The notes: a model not told the origin generated them from the sequence alone. Positions 1 to 9,655 are shown, numbered from the stretch's first letter. The stretch is DNA of 64,000 nucleotides from Ferruginibacter sp. (GCA_016786725.1 JAEUVU010000007.1:62001-126000), one strand, 5' to 3'. Translations and numbers: made by a program.

Positions 1-15
1 CTTTAAACGAATTAT

Positions 16-172
16 TTATTTCTTCCTCCCCTTCTTCTCCTTCACAAACAACCCCGCCGTGTACTTATCGTACAATTCAAATAAAAACTCTATTCTTTTG
101 GTTTCGTTTATTAAGGGCTGGGGGCGGTAGCAATGGTCAACCGCTTTATTTAACTGCTGGTGGTCTTTAACA
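16..172 (-). pseudogene. Orphan second copy of the MmeI-type enzyme C-terminus
   Basis: Reading on past the TGA that ends the Bro-N gene, in the same frame, gives about 58 codons up to a TAA at 16-18. They closely match the last 50 or so residues of the MmeI-type enzyme at 1023-3965, sharing for example YRPQP, INETKRIE and YDKYTAGLFVKEKK. There is no start codon or catalytic part, so this is a duplicated tail and not a gene. With the true 3' end at 1023-1187 it forms imperfect direct repeats around the Bro-N gene. Whether it is left from a second enzyme gene or made by tandem duplication cannot be told from this window. Confidence 0.8.
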
Positions 173-189
173 ATACCGCAATGAATTGC

Positions 190-1014
190 TCATTTCAATT
201 GCCTGCCGCTTTTCTTTATTGCTTTTGCATTTAAGCTGTTTACAATCTTTTTACCGGTTTTGGCTTCTATGGCTTTACGGGTGTTGCCGGCAATGGTGCC
301 GCCTTCCCTTGCCACTTTTTTATTTGCTGCAATATCTTTTGGTTTTTTTTGTTTGCTTATTTCGGTAGTGCTGGCCTCGGCAAGCATGTTTAAAACCAGC
401 TCCAGGTTGGTCATATTATCACGCAGGTTTTCTTTTTTAAGGCCTTTGTGTTTTTTATATTCTTTTACTGTTTTACCGCTCCATGCTTTGGTAATGATAT
501 CGGTAAGCGTGGCATACTCCTGTCCTTTTTTTACGCCCCGGTTTTCCCATTCATCGGTTAAGTCTTTTCTTACCTCAATGCTTTTTAACCGCTGGTTTAT
601 CCATTCTTTGCTATAGCCCAGGTTTAAATAATTTTCCATAGCCCGGTCAATACTTTTTTCGGGGTCCTGTGTTTCTTCTATACGTTCGTAACCGGTTTTG
701 GCCAGCCACTGTTTAAAAGGTTCGGCTTTGGGCGAGGGGATGGATTGAATAAGGCGCAATAACTGCTCTGTGCTGGCAACATCGGTATTATAAAATTTGC
801 CATCTTCCGACTGCATTTTCAGTTGTCCCAGATTATGGGACAACTCACTTCCCTCTGCCTTTAGTTTTGTTTTAAGGGCATTCCAGTATTTTCTTGCACG
901 GGTGCTGCCGGTTAATACTTCTATTACATCCACAATACTGAAGTACCACATTTCTTCCTCCTCATTATAATGCGTACGCACTTTTTTATCTTCAAATAAT
1001 TTTATGCTGCTCAT
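190..1014 (-). CDS. Bro-N domain protein (DinD-like)
   Basis: A 274-residue soluble protein. The N-terminal 110 residues look like a Bro-N domain, the DNA-binding fold of phage antirepressors and baculovirus Bro proteins (WYFSIVDVIEVL, then RKYWNALKTKLK). A central block (SIPSPKAEPFKQWLA, WINQRLKSIEVRKDLTDEW) is typical of stand-alone bacterial Bro-N/DinD-like proteins. The C-terminus is rich in Lys and Ala. It starts 8 bp after the stop of the MmeI-type gene and is probably cotranscribed with it. It may regulate or accompany the restriction-modification enzyme, but no function is established. Directly repeated copies of the enzyme's 3' end flank it, which suggests it arrived as a cassette. 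Confidence 0.85.
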   Translation of the reverse strand: MSSIKLFEDKKVRTHYNEEEEMWYFSIVDVIEVLTGSTRARKYWNALKTKLKAEGSELSHNLGQLKMQSEDGKFYNTDVASTEQLLRLIQSIPSPKAEPFKQWLAKTGYERIEETQDPEKSIDRAMENYLNLGYSKEWINQRLKSIEVRKDLTDEWENRGVKKGQEYATLTDIITKAWSGKTVKEYKKHKGLKKENLRDNMTNLELVLNMLAEASTTEISKQKKPKDIAANKKVAREGGTIAGNTRKAIEAKTGKKIVNSLNAKAIKKSGRQLK

Positions 1015-1022
1015 CAGGTTAA

Positions 1023-3965
1023 TTATTTTTTTTGCTTTTTGCTCTTCTTCTCCTTCACAAACAACCCCGCCGTGTACTTATCGTACAGCTCAAATAAATA
1101 CTCAATGCGCTTTGTTTCGTTGATAAAGGGTTGGGGGCGGTAGCAAAGGTCAACGGCTTTATCCAACTGCTGGTGTGCTTTTACTAATGCCGGTGGCATG
1201 CTGTTAGGATCGTACAGATCGGCGAGAGAGGCGCCGGGTTGGTTCAGGCCGCCTGCAGCGTCCCGACCCGGGTACATAAACTGCGCCCTGGCATCCAGCA
1301 CAGCCTGTGCTGCTTTTTCTACCGCTTCTTTTTGCTTATCAGTTGGGTTTTCGGGCCAGGGGAAGTTGTTGTAAACGATGGAATTTGAATATCGGAAATC
1401 ACTCTTCATTCGTCCACAAGTAGTTTTAACCCATGCCATGTGCATTGTAGAATTTAGTATGCCGAAATGAAAGAATGTAGCGTTGGAGATTATGTAACAA
1501 GTATTATTAGGAATGAAATCTGAATTAAAATAGCTTATAGGTATATATTTTCTATTTTCTGAAGAGGTTTCTGGTATCGCTAGAAATCTTTCTGGATTAT
1601 TTAAACTGCTAAATAAATAAGGAGTAGCTGCTAAATTATTAGTACTTTTTGCTGTTGCTTTTAACCTGTCCTTTTTTACTAATTCAAGCCTTGTAAGTAC
1701 ATGACTCATATTTCTTAATTCACTTGGGGTTACATTTTTAAACCACAAACAATATCTTATATCGCCATTGACTATTGAATTTCCACCAAGGAATCGCTTA
1801 AAATATTTTTTAGAATCAGGCTCGTTTTTTACAAAATCATCCATTTCGTCTTTAGAAAATATAAGGTGTCCATAATCCAATGCTAAATTTCCCTTTTCCA
1901 TTGTCGGCGCACTACGAGAAATAGGGCTAGATTTTCTTTTGATAAAAGCGTTCTTGGAATCGACCAAGTATGGGTTAATATTTTTTGCTTTTATTTCATG
2001 AGCTTCACCTTTTATATCTTCATATTCAAATAGTCTTTTTGGCGTTTTCTCTTTTTTCGCAAAACCGATTATTACGCAATAGACTGCCGCATTTCCTTTC
2101 GCTTCATTACTCCATTTAAAAGTACGATGAGCAAAGTTTATCTTAATGTTATTTTTATTGATGAGTTCATTCCATAGTATTCCAACTTGTTCACCTTGTG
2201 AAATTGAGTTGGTTGAAACGAATGCAACTTGTGTTTGGTTTTCTTGTATGTACTCGGCCGCAAGCTTATACCAGCCTGTTACATAGTCTAAAATACCAGA
2301 GCCATCAACATTACGGTAAAGCATTTTTATATCATTGCGCTGTTGTTCTGTCATTAATTTAGAACCAATAAACGGCGGATTACCCAGTATATAGTCAAAG
2401 TGCGTTGCAGGTTTTTCTTTTTCAAATTCATCTACAACCCTATAGGTTTCTACTTTTAATTTTACATTACCGTATGGAATTTCGGGCTCTTTTATTACCG
2501 ACCGTACAACTATATCTGCATGTTTCGCCTCAATAGTAATAGTATTATCATTGTTAAGGAGGCTTTGCCAGTCAATTCGCAATGCATTACCCTGAATAAT
2601 GGTTGAGCTTTTTATTAAAGGTATCCGGGAAAGCCTTTTTCCTGTATCAACTCCAAAATCCATATTCATTTGATGATCGATAAGCCACATTGCTACTTGT
2701 GCTATCTGCGCCGGAAACTCTTCATACTCTATTCCAAAATATTTATCAACATTTACTTTTGCAAACAATGAAATATCCAAAAACTCCATCCCGTAAATCT
2801 TCAGGTTTAAATCCTGAAGCTGCAGAATAATTTTTGTTTCCAGCTTTCGTATTTCCCGATAGGTAATGATTAAAAAATTACCACTTCCACAAGCAGGGTC
2901 TAAAAAACGAAGGGAGGCAATTTTTTCATGTAAGGCTGTAAGTGCTGGTATACTGTTTTTATCCTTTTCAAATTCGGCCCACAGCTCGTCTAAAAAAAGG
3001 GGCTTTATGAGTTTAAGTATATTTTTTTCGCTGGTGTAATGGGCGCCCAGGTTGCGGCGCTCTTTGGGGTTCATAATACTCTGGAACATGCTGCCAAAAA
3101 TGGCGGGGCTTATGCGGCTCCAGTCCATATAGCAGCAGTGCAGCAGGGCCTGGCGCATGGCGCTGTCGAAACTGGCGGTGGGTAATGCTTCTTCAAACAG
3201 CTTACCGTTTACATAAGGGAAGGCGGCCAGTTGTTCATCCAGATTGGTAAAGCGTTTTTCGTTTGGCGTGTTCAATACCTGGAAGAGTTCCTGCAGGCGG
3301 GCAGCAAGGTCGCTGCCATCGGCAGCAGTACGCTGCTCAATATAATCCTGAAACTGCTGCTTGTTAAAAATAGTAGTGTCCTCGGCAAACAGGCAAAACA
3401 AAATGCGTACTAAATAAATTTCCAGTGCATGGCCGCTGTAGCCGATCTCTTCCAGCCGGTCGTGCAGTTTGCCCATGCGCAGGGCGGCATCTATATTGGC
3501 AGGGTCCTGCTCTTTATAAATTTTCTTTTGGTAGCCGCTTATAAAACCAAACAGGCCCACATGCTTTACAAAATCGGCCAGTAAAAATTCATGCGTGGTT
3601 TGTTCTTCGGTGTCGTACAGTTTAAAGGTATTAAAGTCGCACACCAGAATATATTTGGGCAGCTCATGCTCCGGCAGTTTTTGTGCATATTCTTTTGCCT
3701 GTGCAAATGCTTTGGTAAGGTCTTTACCCAGGCTTTTCATCTCCACCAGTATCACACCTTTCCACAGCAGGTCAATATACCCGTCGGCATCGTTTAGTTT
3801 TTTAACCTTATGCTCAAAAGTGCCCACCTTTTTACGGCTTACATCAAACACATTGAAGAAGGCATCCAGAAAGGGTTTTGCATCTGCCCCTTCCCGCTGT
3901 GTATGCTGCCACTCTTTGCTAAAGGTGGTTGCACGTGCTTTTATTTCGTTCCAGCTTAAGGGCAT
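1023..3965 (-). CDS. MmeI-type (type IIG) restriction-modification enzyme
   Basis: About 980 residues joining nuclease, methyltransferase and target recognition in one chain, as in the MmeI family. Near the N-terminus a PD-(D/E)XK-like site is visible (D65, then E75 and K77 in VEMKSLGKDL). Around residue 355 is SAM-binding motif I of an amino-methyltransferase (FLDPACGSGNFL), and around 527 the catalytic NPPF. The C-terminal part should hold the target-recognition domain. The open frame extends eight codons upstream to a TTG, but the ATG at 3965 is the more natural start. The recognition sequence cannot be read from the sequence. Bro-N and an orphan copy of its own 3' end follow on the same strand. 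Confidence 0.88.
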   Translation of the reverse strand: MPLSWNEIKARATTFSKEWQHTQREGADAKPFLDAFFNVFDVSRKKVGTFEHKVKKLNDADGYIDLLWKGVILVEMKSLGKDLTKAFAQAKEYAQKLPEHELPKYILVCDFNTFKLYDTEEQTTHEFLLADFVKHVGLFGFISGYQKKIYKEQDPANIDAALRMGKLHDRLEEIGYSGHALEIYLVRILFCLFAEDTTIFNKQQFQDYIEQRTAADGSDLAARLQELFQVLNTPNEKRFTNLDEQLAAFPYVNGKLFEEALPTASFDSAMRQALLHCCYMDWSRISPAIFGSMFQSIMNPKERRNLGAHYTSEKNILKLIKPLFLDELWAEFEKDKNSIPALTALHEKIASLRFLDPACGSGNFLIITYREIRKLETKIILQLQDLNLKIYGMEFLDISLFAKVNVDKYFGIEYEEFPAQIAQVAMWLIDHQMNMDFGVDTGKRLSRIPLIKSSTIIQGNALRIDWQSLLNNDNTITIEAKHADIVVRSVIKEPEIPYGNVKLKVETYRVVDEFEKEKPATHFDYILGNPPFIGSKLMTEQQRNDIKMLYRNVDGSGILDYVTGWYKLAAEYIQENQTQVAFVSTNSISQGEQVGILWNELINKNNIKINFAHRTFKWSNEAKGNAAVYCVIIGFAKKEKTPKRLFEYEDIKGEAHEIKAKNINPYLVDSKNAFIKRKSSPISRSAPTMEKGNLALDYGHLIFSKDEMDDFVKNEPDSKKYFKRFLGGNSIVNGDIRYCLWFKNVTPSELRNMSHVLTRLELVKKDRLKATAKSTNNLAATPYLFSSLNNPERFLAIPETSSENRKYIPISYFNSDFIPNNTCYIISNATFFHFGILNSTMHMAWVKTTCGRMKSDFRYSNSIVYNNFPWPENPTDKQKEAVEKAAQAVLDARAQFMYPGRDAAGGLNQPGASLADLYDPNSMPPALVKAHQQLDKAVDLCYRPQPFINETKRIEYLFELYDKYTAGLFVKEKKSKKQKK

Positions 3966-4128
3966 GGGTTGTTGTTGATGAAACAACAAATTAGGGAATA
4001 TATGGGAGATGGCAAGGAGGGAGGGGATACCGTGATTTAACGGGAGTAAAAAGGGGTTTAATACGGTTGCGGGGGGGTGGGGGTTTAGGAATATTTGTGG
4101 GAGAATTATTTATCTAAAAAAACAGCTT

Positions 4129-5550
4129 ATGAAAAAGATTATTGTACTGTGTTGCTTTTTATTTGTTAAGGCAACAGGTTTATATGCTCAATTAGAGGCA
4201 TCTTTCAAAAATGATACGATTGTGATTTCCAGAAATGCAGAGAATGGCACGATTCTTCACCTGCCGGTTGATATTACAGGGTTAAATGCTCCTGGTGGCA
4301 TAGCAAACACAATTACATTCACAGTTAATACTGCGGCTAGTACTATGCCTGCAAATGGTTACTCGTTTTCACCATTTGCCATTACGGTTGTTAGCGGTGT
4401 TACACAAGTTGAGTGTCCTGTTACTATTAACCGGGGAAAAAATGCCGGGGGAACAGCTTTGTTTTTAGCTGTTCAAATGTCGTATACAAATTCAACAGGG
4501 CAAACAAAGAATATAGTAATTAAAGTGATAGCAGAAGAAGAAAAGAAGCCACAGGCAAGTGATAATGATGATGACAAAGGCAAGTCAGGAAGAATAAAAG
4601 ACCCCTACAATTACTTTAAAGCAGAAGTTGTACAATACACGGACATTGCGGGCATCAAAAATGACAAGCCCAATGGGCTGCTTCAGTTTCAGGGGATTAT
4701 AAAAGTTCCACTGAATCATCATAAAACAATTACAAAAGGCGGGTGGTTTTACCAGGGCATGAGGGCAGTTTTATTTGATGTATTGCTCAACAGAATAGAT
4801 AAATCAAAAGAAGAGGTTGATTATAACTATACCGCTTACCTATATCAAAACGATACCGCAAAAAAGGCCCCCCGGCCATGGCTTGCCACCACCGATATCT
4901 GGCGGTTTTCTAATCTCCACGTGGGTGCCCGTTTGGTGCCATTCACTATTGGTAAAGGTGATTTCAGGGTGCAACTTCAGACGGGTGTGAAGTTGATTAA
5001 GAATCAGCCTTATTCAGAAGATACAATAAGGTCTGGTATTGATTCAGGCAAGGTCAAAGCCGACTTTAGATCCGTTTATTCTTTTGCAAAGTATATAGAG
5101 CTTTATTTTAAATATTATAATGCCAAAGAAAAAGTTGAAATATCGCTTAATACCGGATTTATGTGGCTAAAGCTACTCGATTCATATTATGAGCAGGTTG
5201 ACATATATCAGCAAGATCCATTTCAAAAGGCTGTTGCTCTTTCTACCGTAAATGATACCAAACGCAGTAAGCCCATGTACTTCATATCCGTCAGAGGGGG
5301 GAAAGGCCTTGGGAAAGAAGATGCAGTATCCGCATTTATAAGGCTTAATTACACATTACAATCCGGTACCTATCTCAGGCCTCTTACAACAATAATAGAC
5401 GGCCGCCCTATAGCATTTGAGAAGAAGAGCTTTTATAATAATTTCTTCCAGGTACACTTTGGTACCACTTTCGATCTTGATAAGATTTTTTCAAAAAAGG
5501 AGGAAGAAAAGAAAAAGGGTGACGGCCCTATCAGTAATTCAGTACAATAG
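4129..5550 (+). CDS. Secreted protein of unknown function
   Basis: 473 residues. The first 20 form a clear signal peptide (MKKIIVLCCFLF...LYAQ), so it is exported. Residues 20-140 look like a beta-sandwich rich in Thr, Asn and Val. An acidic linker follows (DNDDDKGKSGR, about 145-155), then about 300 residues with alternating hydrophobic pattern resembling an outer-membrane or surface beta-rich domain. The C-terminus is charged (KKEEEKKKGDG). I do not recognise the family. It is the first of five genes on the same strand before a terminator at 9544, 44 bp ahead of the nuclease-like gene. It could be the envelope component of that group. Confidence 0.75.
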   Translation: MKKIIVLCCFLFVKATGLYAQLEASFKNDTIVISRNAENGTILHLPVDITGLNAPGGIANTITFTVNTAASTMPANGYSFSPFAITVVSGVTQVECPVTINRGKNAGGTALFLAVQMSYTNSTGQTKNIVIKVIAEEEKKPQASDNDDDKGKSGRIKDPYNYFKAEVVQYTDIAGIKNDKPNGLLQFQGIIKVPLNHHKTITKGGWFYQGMRAVLFDVLLNRIDKSKEEVDYNYTAYLYQNDTAKKAPRPWLATTDIWRFSNLHVGARLVPFTIGKGDFRVQLQTGVKLIKNQPYSEDTIRSGIDSGKVKADFRSVYSFAKYIELYFKYYNAKEKVEISLNTGFMWLKLLDSYYEQVDIYQQDPFQKAVALSTVNDTKRSKPMYFISVRGGKGLGKEDAVSAFIRLNYTLQSGTYLRPLTTIIDGRPIAFEKKSFYNNFFQVHFGTTFDLDKIFSKKEEEKKKGDGPISNSVQ

Positions 5551-5594
5551 TTTCACAAAAATCTAACAGTAAAACTTTTTTTAAAATCAATATT

Positions 5595-6644
5595 ATGGGA
5601 ATATTAAGGATCAAAGGAACAATTGATATTGCTCAGTTCTGGCCAATCGGCTCAGCCGATGCAGATACCACCAAAATTAAACTTATAGTAAGTGAAAATT
5701 CATTTGAGTATAAGAAAGAAGGAGATACCAAGTTTATGCCTGTTTCGATTTTCTGGGATGCAATTTCCAGGGGACAGGTTTCGAAATCAGTTGTAACAAC
5801 CAGTAAAAAGACAGGGGATAAAACCATTACCGTGCGGTTGCAGGGAGTAGATACACCTGAACTCCATTATCATGCGGCACCGTTAAGCAAAAGTGGAGAT
5901 GCAACGGAAGAAAAAAGAAAAGCATTTAATGAGATCAATAAGGACAGGAGACAATGTTTTGCTGAGTCGGCAACCGTAGCCCTTGCCAAACATCTAAAAC
6001 AGTTTGCAGATGCTGCAGGTCTTATAAAGGCGGTATTTGAAACAAATGTAGGTGAGCCAGCAGACTCTGTTGATACCTATGGCCGCTTTGTAGGCAACAT
6101 AAGCATAAACGGGGCTCAGGATATTAATCTATGGCTGATTGAGAACGGGTGGGGGCACCCTGGATTTTATACCTCTATGACAAAAGAAGAAATTGAGACT
6201 ATAATGGATGCCTGGGAAAAAGGAAAAAAGAAATCCAACCGCCCCGGAAGTGCAGTTTTGAAAAACGCAAATAAGTTTGATTTTAACCTGATGTACCGTA
6301 AACCTAAAAAGGGTGTGGAAATACCTTTTACCATGGGTGAAGATGCTGGTGAGGTATTAATGCCCAAAATATACCGCCGCCAGGTTTCCTGGCTGGTTTC
6401 AAAAAAAGCAAAAGTGATTTCATCTGCTACTTCTTTTCAGTCATACCTCAAAAAGAAGCCGGACCAACTCGTTTTGTTAAAGGATTTTCTGGATAACGAC
6501 CTTAACTCTGCAACGGTATTGAACCTGAACGAGTTTATTTCTCCTGAAAATTTTGTTCTTAAAAGTCCTGAAGATTTTGTTTTTAAAGAGAAGCCCGGAA
6601 CGCTTGTAAATGGTTCAGGAAAAAAAATAGCTGAATGGAAGTAG
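5595..6644 (+). CDS. Staphylococcal-nuclease-like (thermonuclease family) protein
   Basis: 349 residues without a signal peptide. The central part carries the SNase signature: VRLQGVDTPELHY around residue 77 matches the Arg/Asp/Glu calcium and catalytic segment, and DTYGRFVGNI around 158 supplies the second catalytic Arg. NLWLIENGWG follows, as in the family's core. SNases cut DNA or RNA using Ca2+. The first 60 residues and the last 130 are additions I do not recognise, making it much longer than a minimal SNase of about 150 residues. Lack of an export signal is unusual for this family and suggests a cytoplasmic role or export by a partner. It lies in an unannotated five-gene group. Confidence 0.8.
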   Translation: MGILRIKGTIDIAQFWPIGSADADTTKIKLIVSENSFEYKKEGDTKFMPVSIFWDAISRGQVSKSVVTTSKKTGDKTITVRLQGVDTPELHYHAAPLSKSGDATEEKRKAFNEINKDRRQCFAESATVALAKHLKQFADAAGLIKAVFETNVGEPADSVDTYGRFVGNISINGAQDINLWLIENGWGHPGFYTSMTKEEIETIMDAWEKGKKKSNRPGSAVLKNANKFDFNLMYRKPKKGVEIPFTMGEDAGEVLMPKIYRRQVSWLVSKKAKVISSATSFQSYLKKKPDQLVLLKDFLDNDLNSATVLNLNEFISPENFVLKSPEDFVFKEKPGTLVNGSGKKIAEWK

Positions 6645-6853
6645 CTTTTTAGCTGGGCTAACCAGGTATGGTAATCAACAGTCATCTTGCCCCTTTAAAG
6701 CAGATATTGGCAATGTGAACCGGTAGTTTAAAAAACACAATACTGGTACTTGTAATGTTTGAATAATAGTAGTAAGTTAGCATCCTGTTCCTGCATGTAA
6801 AAAATCTGCTCAGCATTTTACAACCCTGTTCTAAACCTGTAAAATCTTTTTTT

Positions 6854-7867
6854 ATGGCAGATACTACACCTACAACCAATAACCAGATAAACTTCTGGGG
6901 TAAACTGTCAGCAGGCCTGCTGCTGATATTTTTTACGGCCGCAGCCATTTATATGCTGATGGCATACTGGCCCAATAAAATGCCGCCCATTAAAGATGGT
7001 GATGACGGCGCCTGGTACACCAACACTTGTTTTAAGGTAACATTGATTGACAAGGCCGATACTGCCTTGTTGCAAAAAAGCAAAATGATACAGGGCAATA
7101 TAGACTCGGTACAGAACAGGATAAAAACTGACAGTACACTGAAAAAGGATTCTGCTTTATTAAAAAAACTTACTGATTCTTTAAATAACCTAAAGGCAAG
7201 CAAGGAAAATATTGCAAAAATAAACCCGGCAATTGATGAGGATAAAAAAATACACCTGAACACCATACTGCTGATACTGGTGGCGCTCATGGGCTTTTTG
7301 GGCAACATGGTACATATTGCCAGTTCGTTTACCAGCTATGTTGGCAACGGAACATTTTTACGTAACTGGGTGCTTTGGTATTTTGTAAAACCCTTTACTG
7401 CCGCCGGTTTAGCCATTATCATCTATTTTATCATCCGTGCCGGATTTTTGAGCTACGGTGCCGGGGCAGGCGGCATTAGTTTATATGGCATCATGGCCCT
7501 TTCGGCACTGGCAGGCCTGTTTACCGACAGCGCCACGCTTAAACTAAAAGAAGTGTTTGAAGTGATATTTAAACCCAGGGACGACAGGTCGGGCAAATTA
7601 CAGGGCGATGCCTTGACCATTTCAACTATATCGCCAGACCCGTTGATTGCAGGTACAGAAAATACCGTGGTGATCACCGGTAAAAATTTAAATGCAGCAG
7701 GATTAAAAATTACGATTGATGGTAATGCTGTAACACCGGTAACAAATACCAGCGAAAAGCTTGAAATTAAATACAGCCCGGCTGCAGGAGCTGCCAAGGC
7801 GGTACTTGTTTTTGCAGATAAGTCAGGCAATGTTTTATCTAACAAAGAAGTTACTGTAAAACCATAA
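6854..7867 (+). CDS. Polytopic membrane protein with C-terminal IPT/TIG-like domain
   Basis: 337 residues. A hydrophobic helix lies at about 18-40, followed by a polar region of about 90 residues with a probable coiled coil (lysine, serine and leucine rich, 75-125). Three more hydrophobic segments follow at about 138-155, 172-195 and 203-222. The last 80 residues (ISTISPDPLIAGTENTVVI and on) look like an IPT/TIG immunoglobulin-like fold. The gene precedes two smaller ones by short gaps and probably belongs to their transcription unit. The function is unknown. The layout suggests a membrane anchor displaying a binding domain, but which side that domain faces cannot be decided here. Confidence 0.7.
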   Translation: MADTTPTTNNQINFWGKLSAGLLLIFFTAAAIYMLMAYWPNKMPPIKDGDDGAWYTNTCFKVTLIDKADTALLQKSKMIQGNIDSVQNRIKTDSTLKKDSALLKKLTDSLNNLKASKENIAKINPAIDEDKKIHLNTILLILVALMGFLGNMVHIASSFTSYVGNGTFLRNWVLWYFVKPFTAAGLAIIIYFIIRAGFLSYGAGAGGISLYGIMALSALAGLFTDSATLKLKEVFEVIFKPRDDRSGKLQGDALTISTISPDPLIAGTENTVVITGKNLNAAGLKITIDGNAVTPVTNTSEKLEIKYSPAAGAAKAVLVFADKSGNVLSNKEVTVKP

Positions 7868-7892
7868 ACCAACGCCCCACAATACGAATTAA

Positions 7893-8306
7893 ATGAAAAA
7901 AGACAAACACCAAAGCATTAACCGGCAGGCTGCAAAAATTGCCATGCTTAAAAAAAGCAGTGCAGCCGCTGCAAAGCCGGCAAAACCTAAAAAGCCAAAA
8001 GCTGCGGCTGCGGCAGGTGTGGCACCCGAAGCCATTGCCATCCAGGTTGCGAACCTGGTGGTTGAGTTTCATGACGTGGACGCTGGCCTGAGCGATTTTA
8101 CGGCAACACATAACGGGGCAGATCAAACCATTCACGAAAGCGGCACCATCAGCTTTAAAAATGTTAAGACAAATGATACCATAACAATAAAGGGCGACAG
8201 CGCAGGCAGCACCATTGTAAATATCAACGGTGTGCAGGCAGTGCCCATGCAAATGAGTTTTGATGCAGGCCAGCATATTGGCGGCCTGTTTCTTATTACA
8301 TCATAA
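7893..8306 (+). CDS. Small protein with basic Ala/Lys/Pro-rich N-terminus
   Basis: 137 residues. Residues 1-45 are basic and low in complexity (KKSSAAAAKPAKPKKPKAAA), which suggests a flexible, nucleic-acid- or membrane-surface-binding tail. Residues 50-137 look like a compact beta domain (VVEFHDVDAGL, TISFKNVKTNDTITIKGDS). There is no signal peptide. It starts 25 bp after the IPT/TIG membrane protein and ends 12 bp before the next gene, so cotranscription is likely. I do not recognise a family. Confidence 0.65.
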   Translation: MKKDKHQSINRQAAKIAMLKKSSAAAAKPAKPKKPKAAAAAGVAPEAIAIQVANLVVEFHDVDAGLSDFTATHNGADQTIHESGTISFKNVKTNDTITIKGDSAGSTIVNINGVQAVPMQMSFDAGQHIGGLFLITS

Positions 8307-8318
8307 ATCCGCACGGTA

Positions 8319-9509
8319 ATGAAAACCATCAAAAGGCGATTATTGATATTGATTTTAATGCTGGCTGTAAAAAATTCTTTTGCCCAGGTAACGCCTGCAA
8401 CAAATTTTTTATTTGCAGCAGATTCGGTAAAAAGCGGAGCGGCCAAAGATATACTAACCAGCTTTTTTCAGCTCGGATTAAGCAGCCTGCTGGGGCCCGA
8501 TAAGGAGTTGTCTATAAACTCCAACCCCTTTGCTGTGATGCTGAAACGGAACCCCGCCCTGAGCCTGGATAAAAATTATAAAAAATACAAGCCGCTTCGC
8601 CGGCTTAATTTCCGGCTGGGTGTACGGTTCGATTCTTCTTTCGGCTTCAACGGGTTTTCATCCGGCCTGCAGTATTCACTGATTGATCAAACGGATGCCA
8701 CTACCTCGGATTATATATTTCACCGGTTGAGAACAGATGAGCTTAATAAGGAAAGGGATGTTTTGTTATCGGCATTAAATGATTACCTGGTAAATGAAGT
8801 ACCGGCAGCCGATAAGCCGGCTTTTGCCAGCAATGTAAATAAAGTGTTGCAGGATGTGCCTTTCAATAAGCTGGATGCAGGGTTTCAGAAGATAGTGAAA
8901 CAACTGGCCGCAGAAAAAAACCTGGGTAAAGTAAATGATGTTTTTGCAAACCGGGGCGACTCCAGCTTTAAACAGATTGATGCAGCGAAATACACGGCAC
9001 TGAAAAACAAAATAAAAAACAACCTGCTGTGGACGATCGGCATCAGCGATTCGACCTATAAAGATAAATTCCAGTTCAGCAATGTGGCCATTGTTTCAAA
9101 ACTAACCAAAGGCATTTTTGATGCCGACCCGGGAGATAATAACCTGGAAGTAAATATGATGGCGGCTTATACTTTCAGTAACGACACCATGAGGCAGGGC
9201 AGAAATTTAAAGCGTGAAATTTTTACGGTTGAATCGGGCATTAACTGGATCATCCGTGATAAAAGAACGGACAGGCCTTTTTGCGAAATGAAGTTCAGCG
9301 GAAGCTACTATCACAATTTTGCAAATGTATATGCAAGCGAAAACAGGGACAGTTTAACCATCAATGGCACTCTCCGTATCCGTGTGCTGGAAGATATCTG
9401 GATACCGCTTGAGATCAAATACGCTCCAAAAACGGGGAATATTTTCGGGTTCTTAAATATAAGGGCAAACTTTACAGGCCTTAATAAACTGTTGAAGGGG
9501 CCTTCCTGA
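8319..9509 (+). CDS. Secreted or outer-membrane protein of unknown function
   Basis: 396 residues with an N-terminal signal peptide (MKTIKRRLLILILMLAVKN, cut near SFAQ). The middle is mixed helical (residues 140-260). The last 130 residues have alternating polar and hydrophobic strands with aromatic ends (EVNMMAAYTFSNDTM, MKFSGSYYHNF, DIWIPLEIKYAPKTG), as in outer-membrane beta-structure proteins. It is the last gene of the group at 4129-9509 and is followed by a strong hairpin terminator. No family is recognised. Confidence 0.7.
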   Translation: MKTIKRRLLILILMLAVKNSFAQVTPATNFLFAADSVKSGAAKDILTSFFQLGLSSLLGPDKELSINSNPFAVMLKRNPALSLDKNYKKYKPLRRLNFRLGVRFDSSFGFNGFSSGLQYSLIDQTDATTSDYIFHRLRTDELNKERDVLLSALNDYLVNEVPAADKPAFASNVNKVLQDVPFNKLDAGFQKIVKQLAAEKNLGKVNDVFANRGDSSFKQIDAAKYTALKNKIKNNLLWTIGISDSTYKDKFQFSNVAIVSKLTKGIFDADPGDNNLEVNMMAAYTFSNDTMRQGRNLKREIFTVESGINWIIRDKRTDRPFCEMKFSGSYYHNFANVYASENRDSLTINGTLRIRVLEDIWIPLEIKYAPKTGNIFGFLNIRANFTGLNKLLKGPS

Positions 9510-9543
9510 ATAAAAAGAGAATATGTACTATAAATAATTTATC

Positions 9544-9567
9544 AGCGGCCTGAAGGCCGCTTTTTTT
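9544..9567 (+). terminator. Rho-independent terminator after the five-gene group
   Basis: A 7-bp GC-rich stem (AGCGGCC / GGCCGCT) with a TGAA loop is followed at once by seven T's. It separates the unknown group at 4129-9509 from the ribosomal-protein genes. Confidence 0.9.
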
Positions 9568-9655
9568 GTGAATTAAAGCAGCTATTAATTTTTTAAGTCA
9601 AAAATTTTACTGAAAATCAATCTGTTATAAACACCCTTCAAAAAATACTTTCTGT

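Noticed and set aside
1023..3965. Type I restriction HsdM subunit
   Set aside because: Length, the N-terminal nuclease motif and the single-chain layout fit MmeI-type enzymes, and no hsdS or hsdR lies beside it.
6716..6723. Single TGAACCGG upstream of the IPT/TIG gene as a LytTR site
   Set aside because: No partner repeat lies 21 bp away on either side and no -7 box lies at the 63-bp position.
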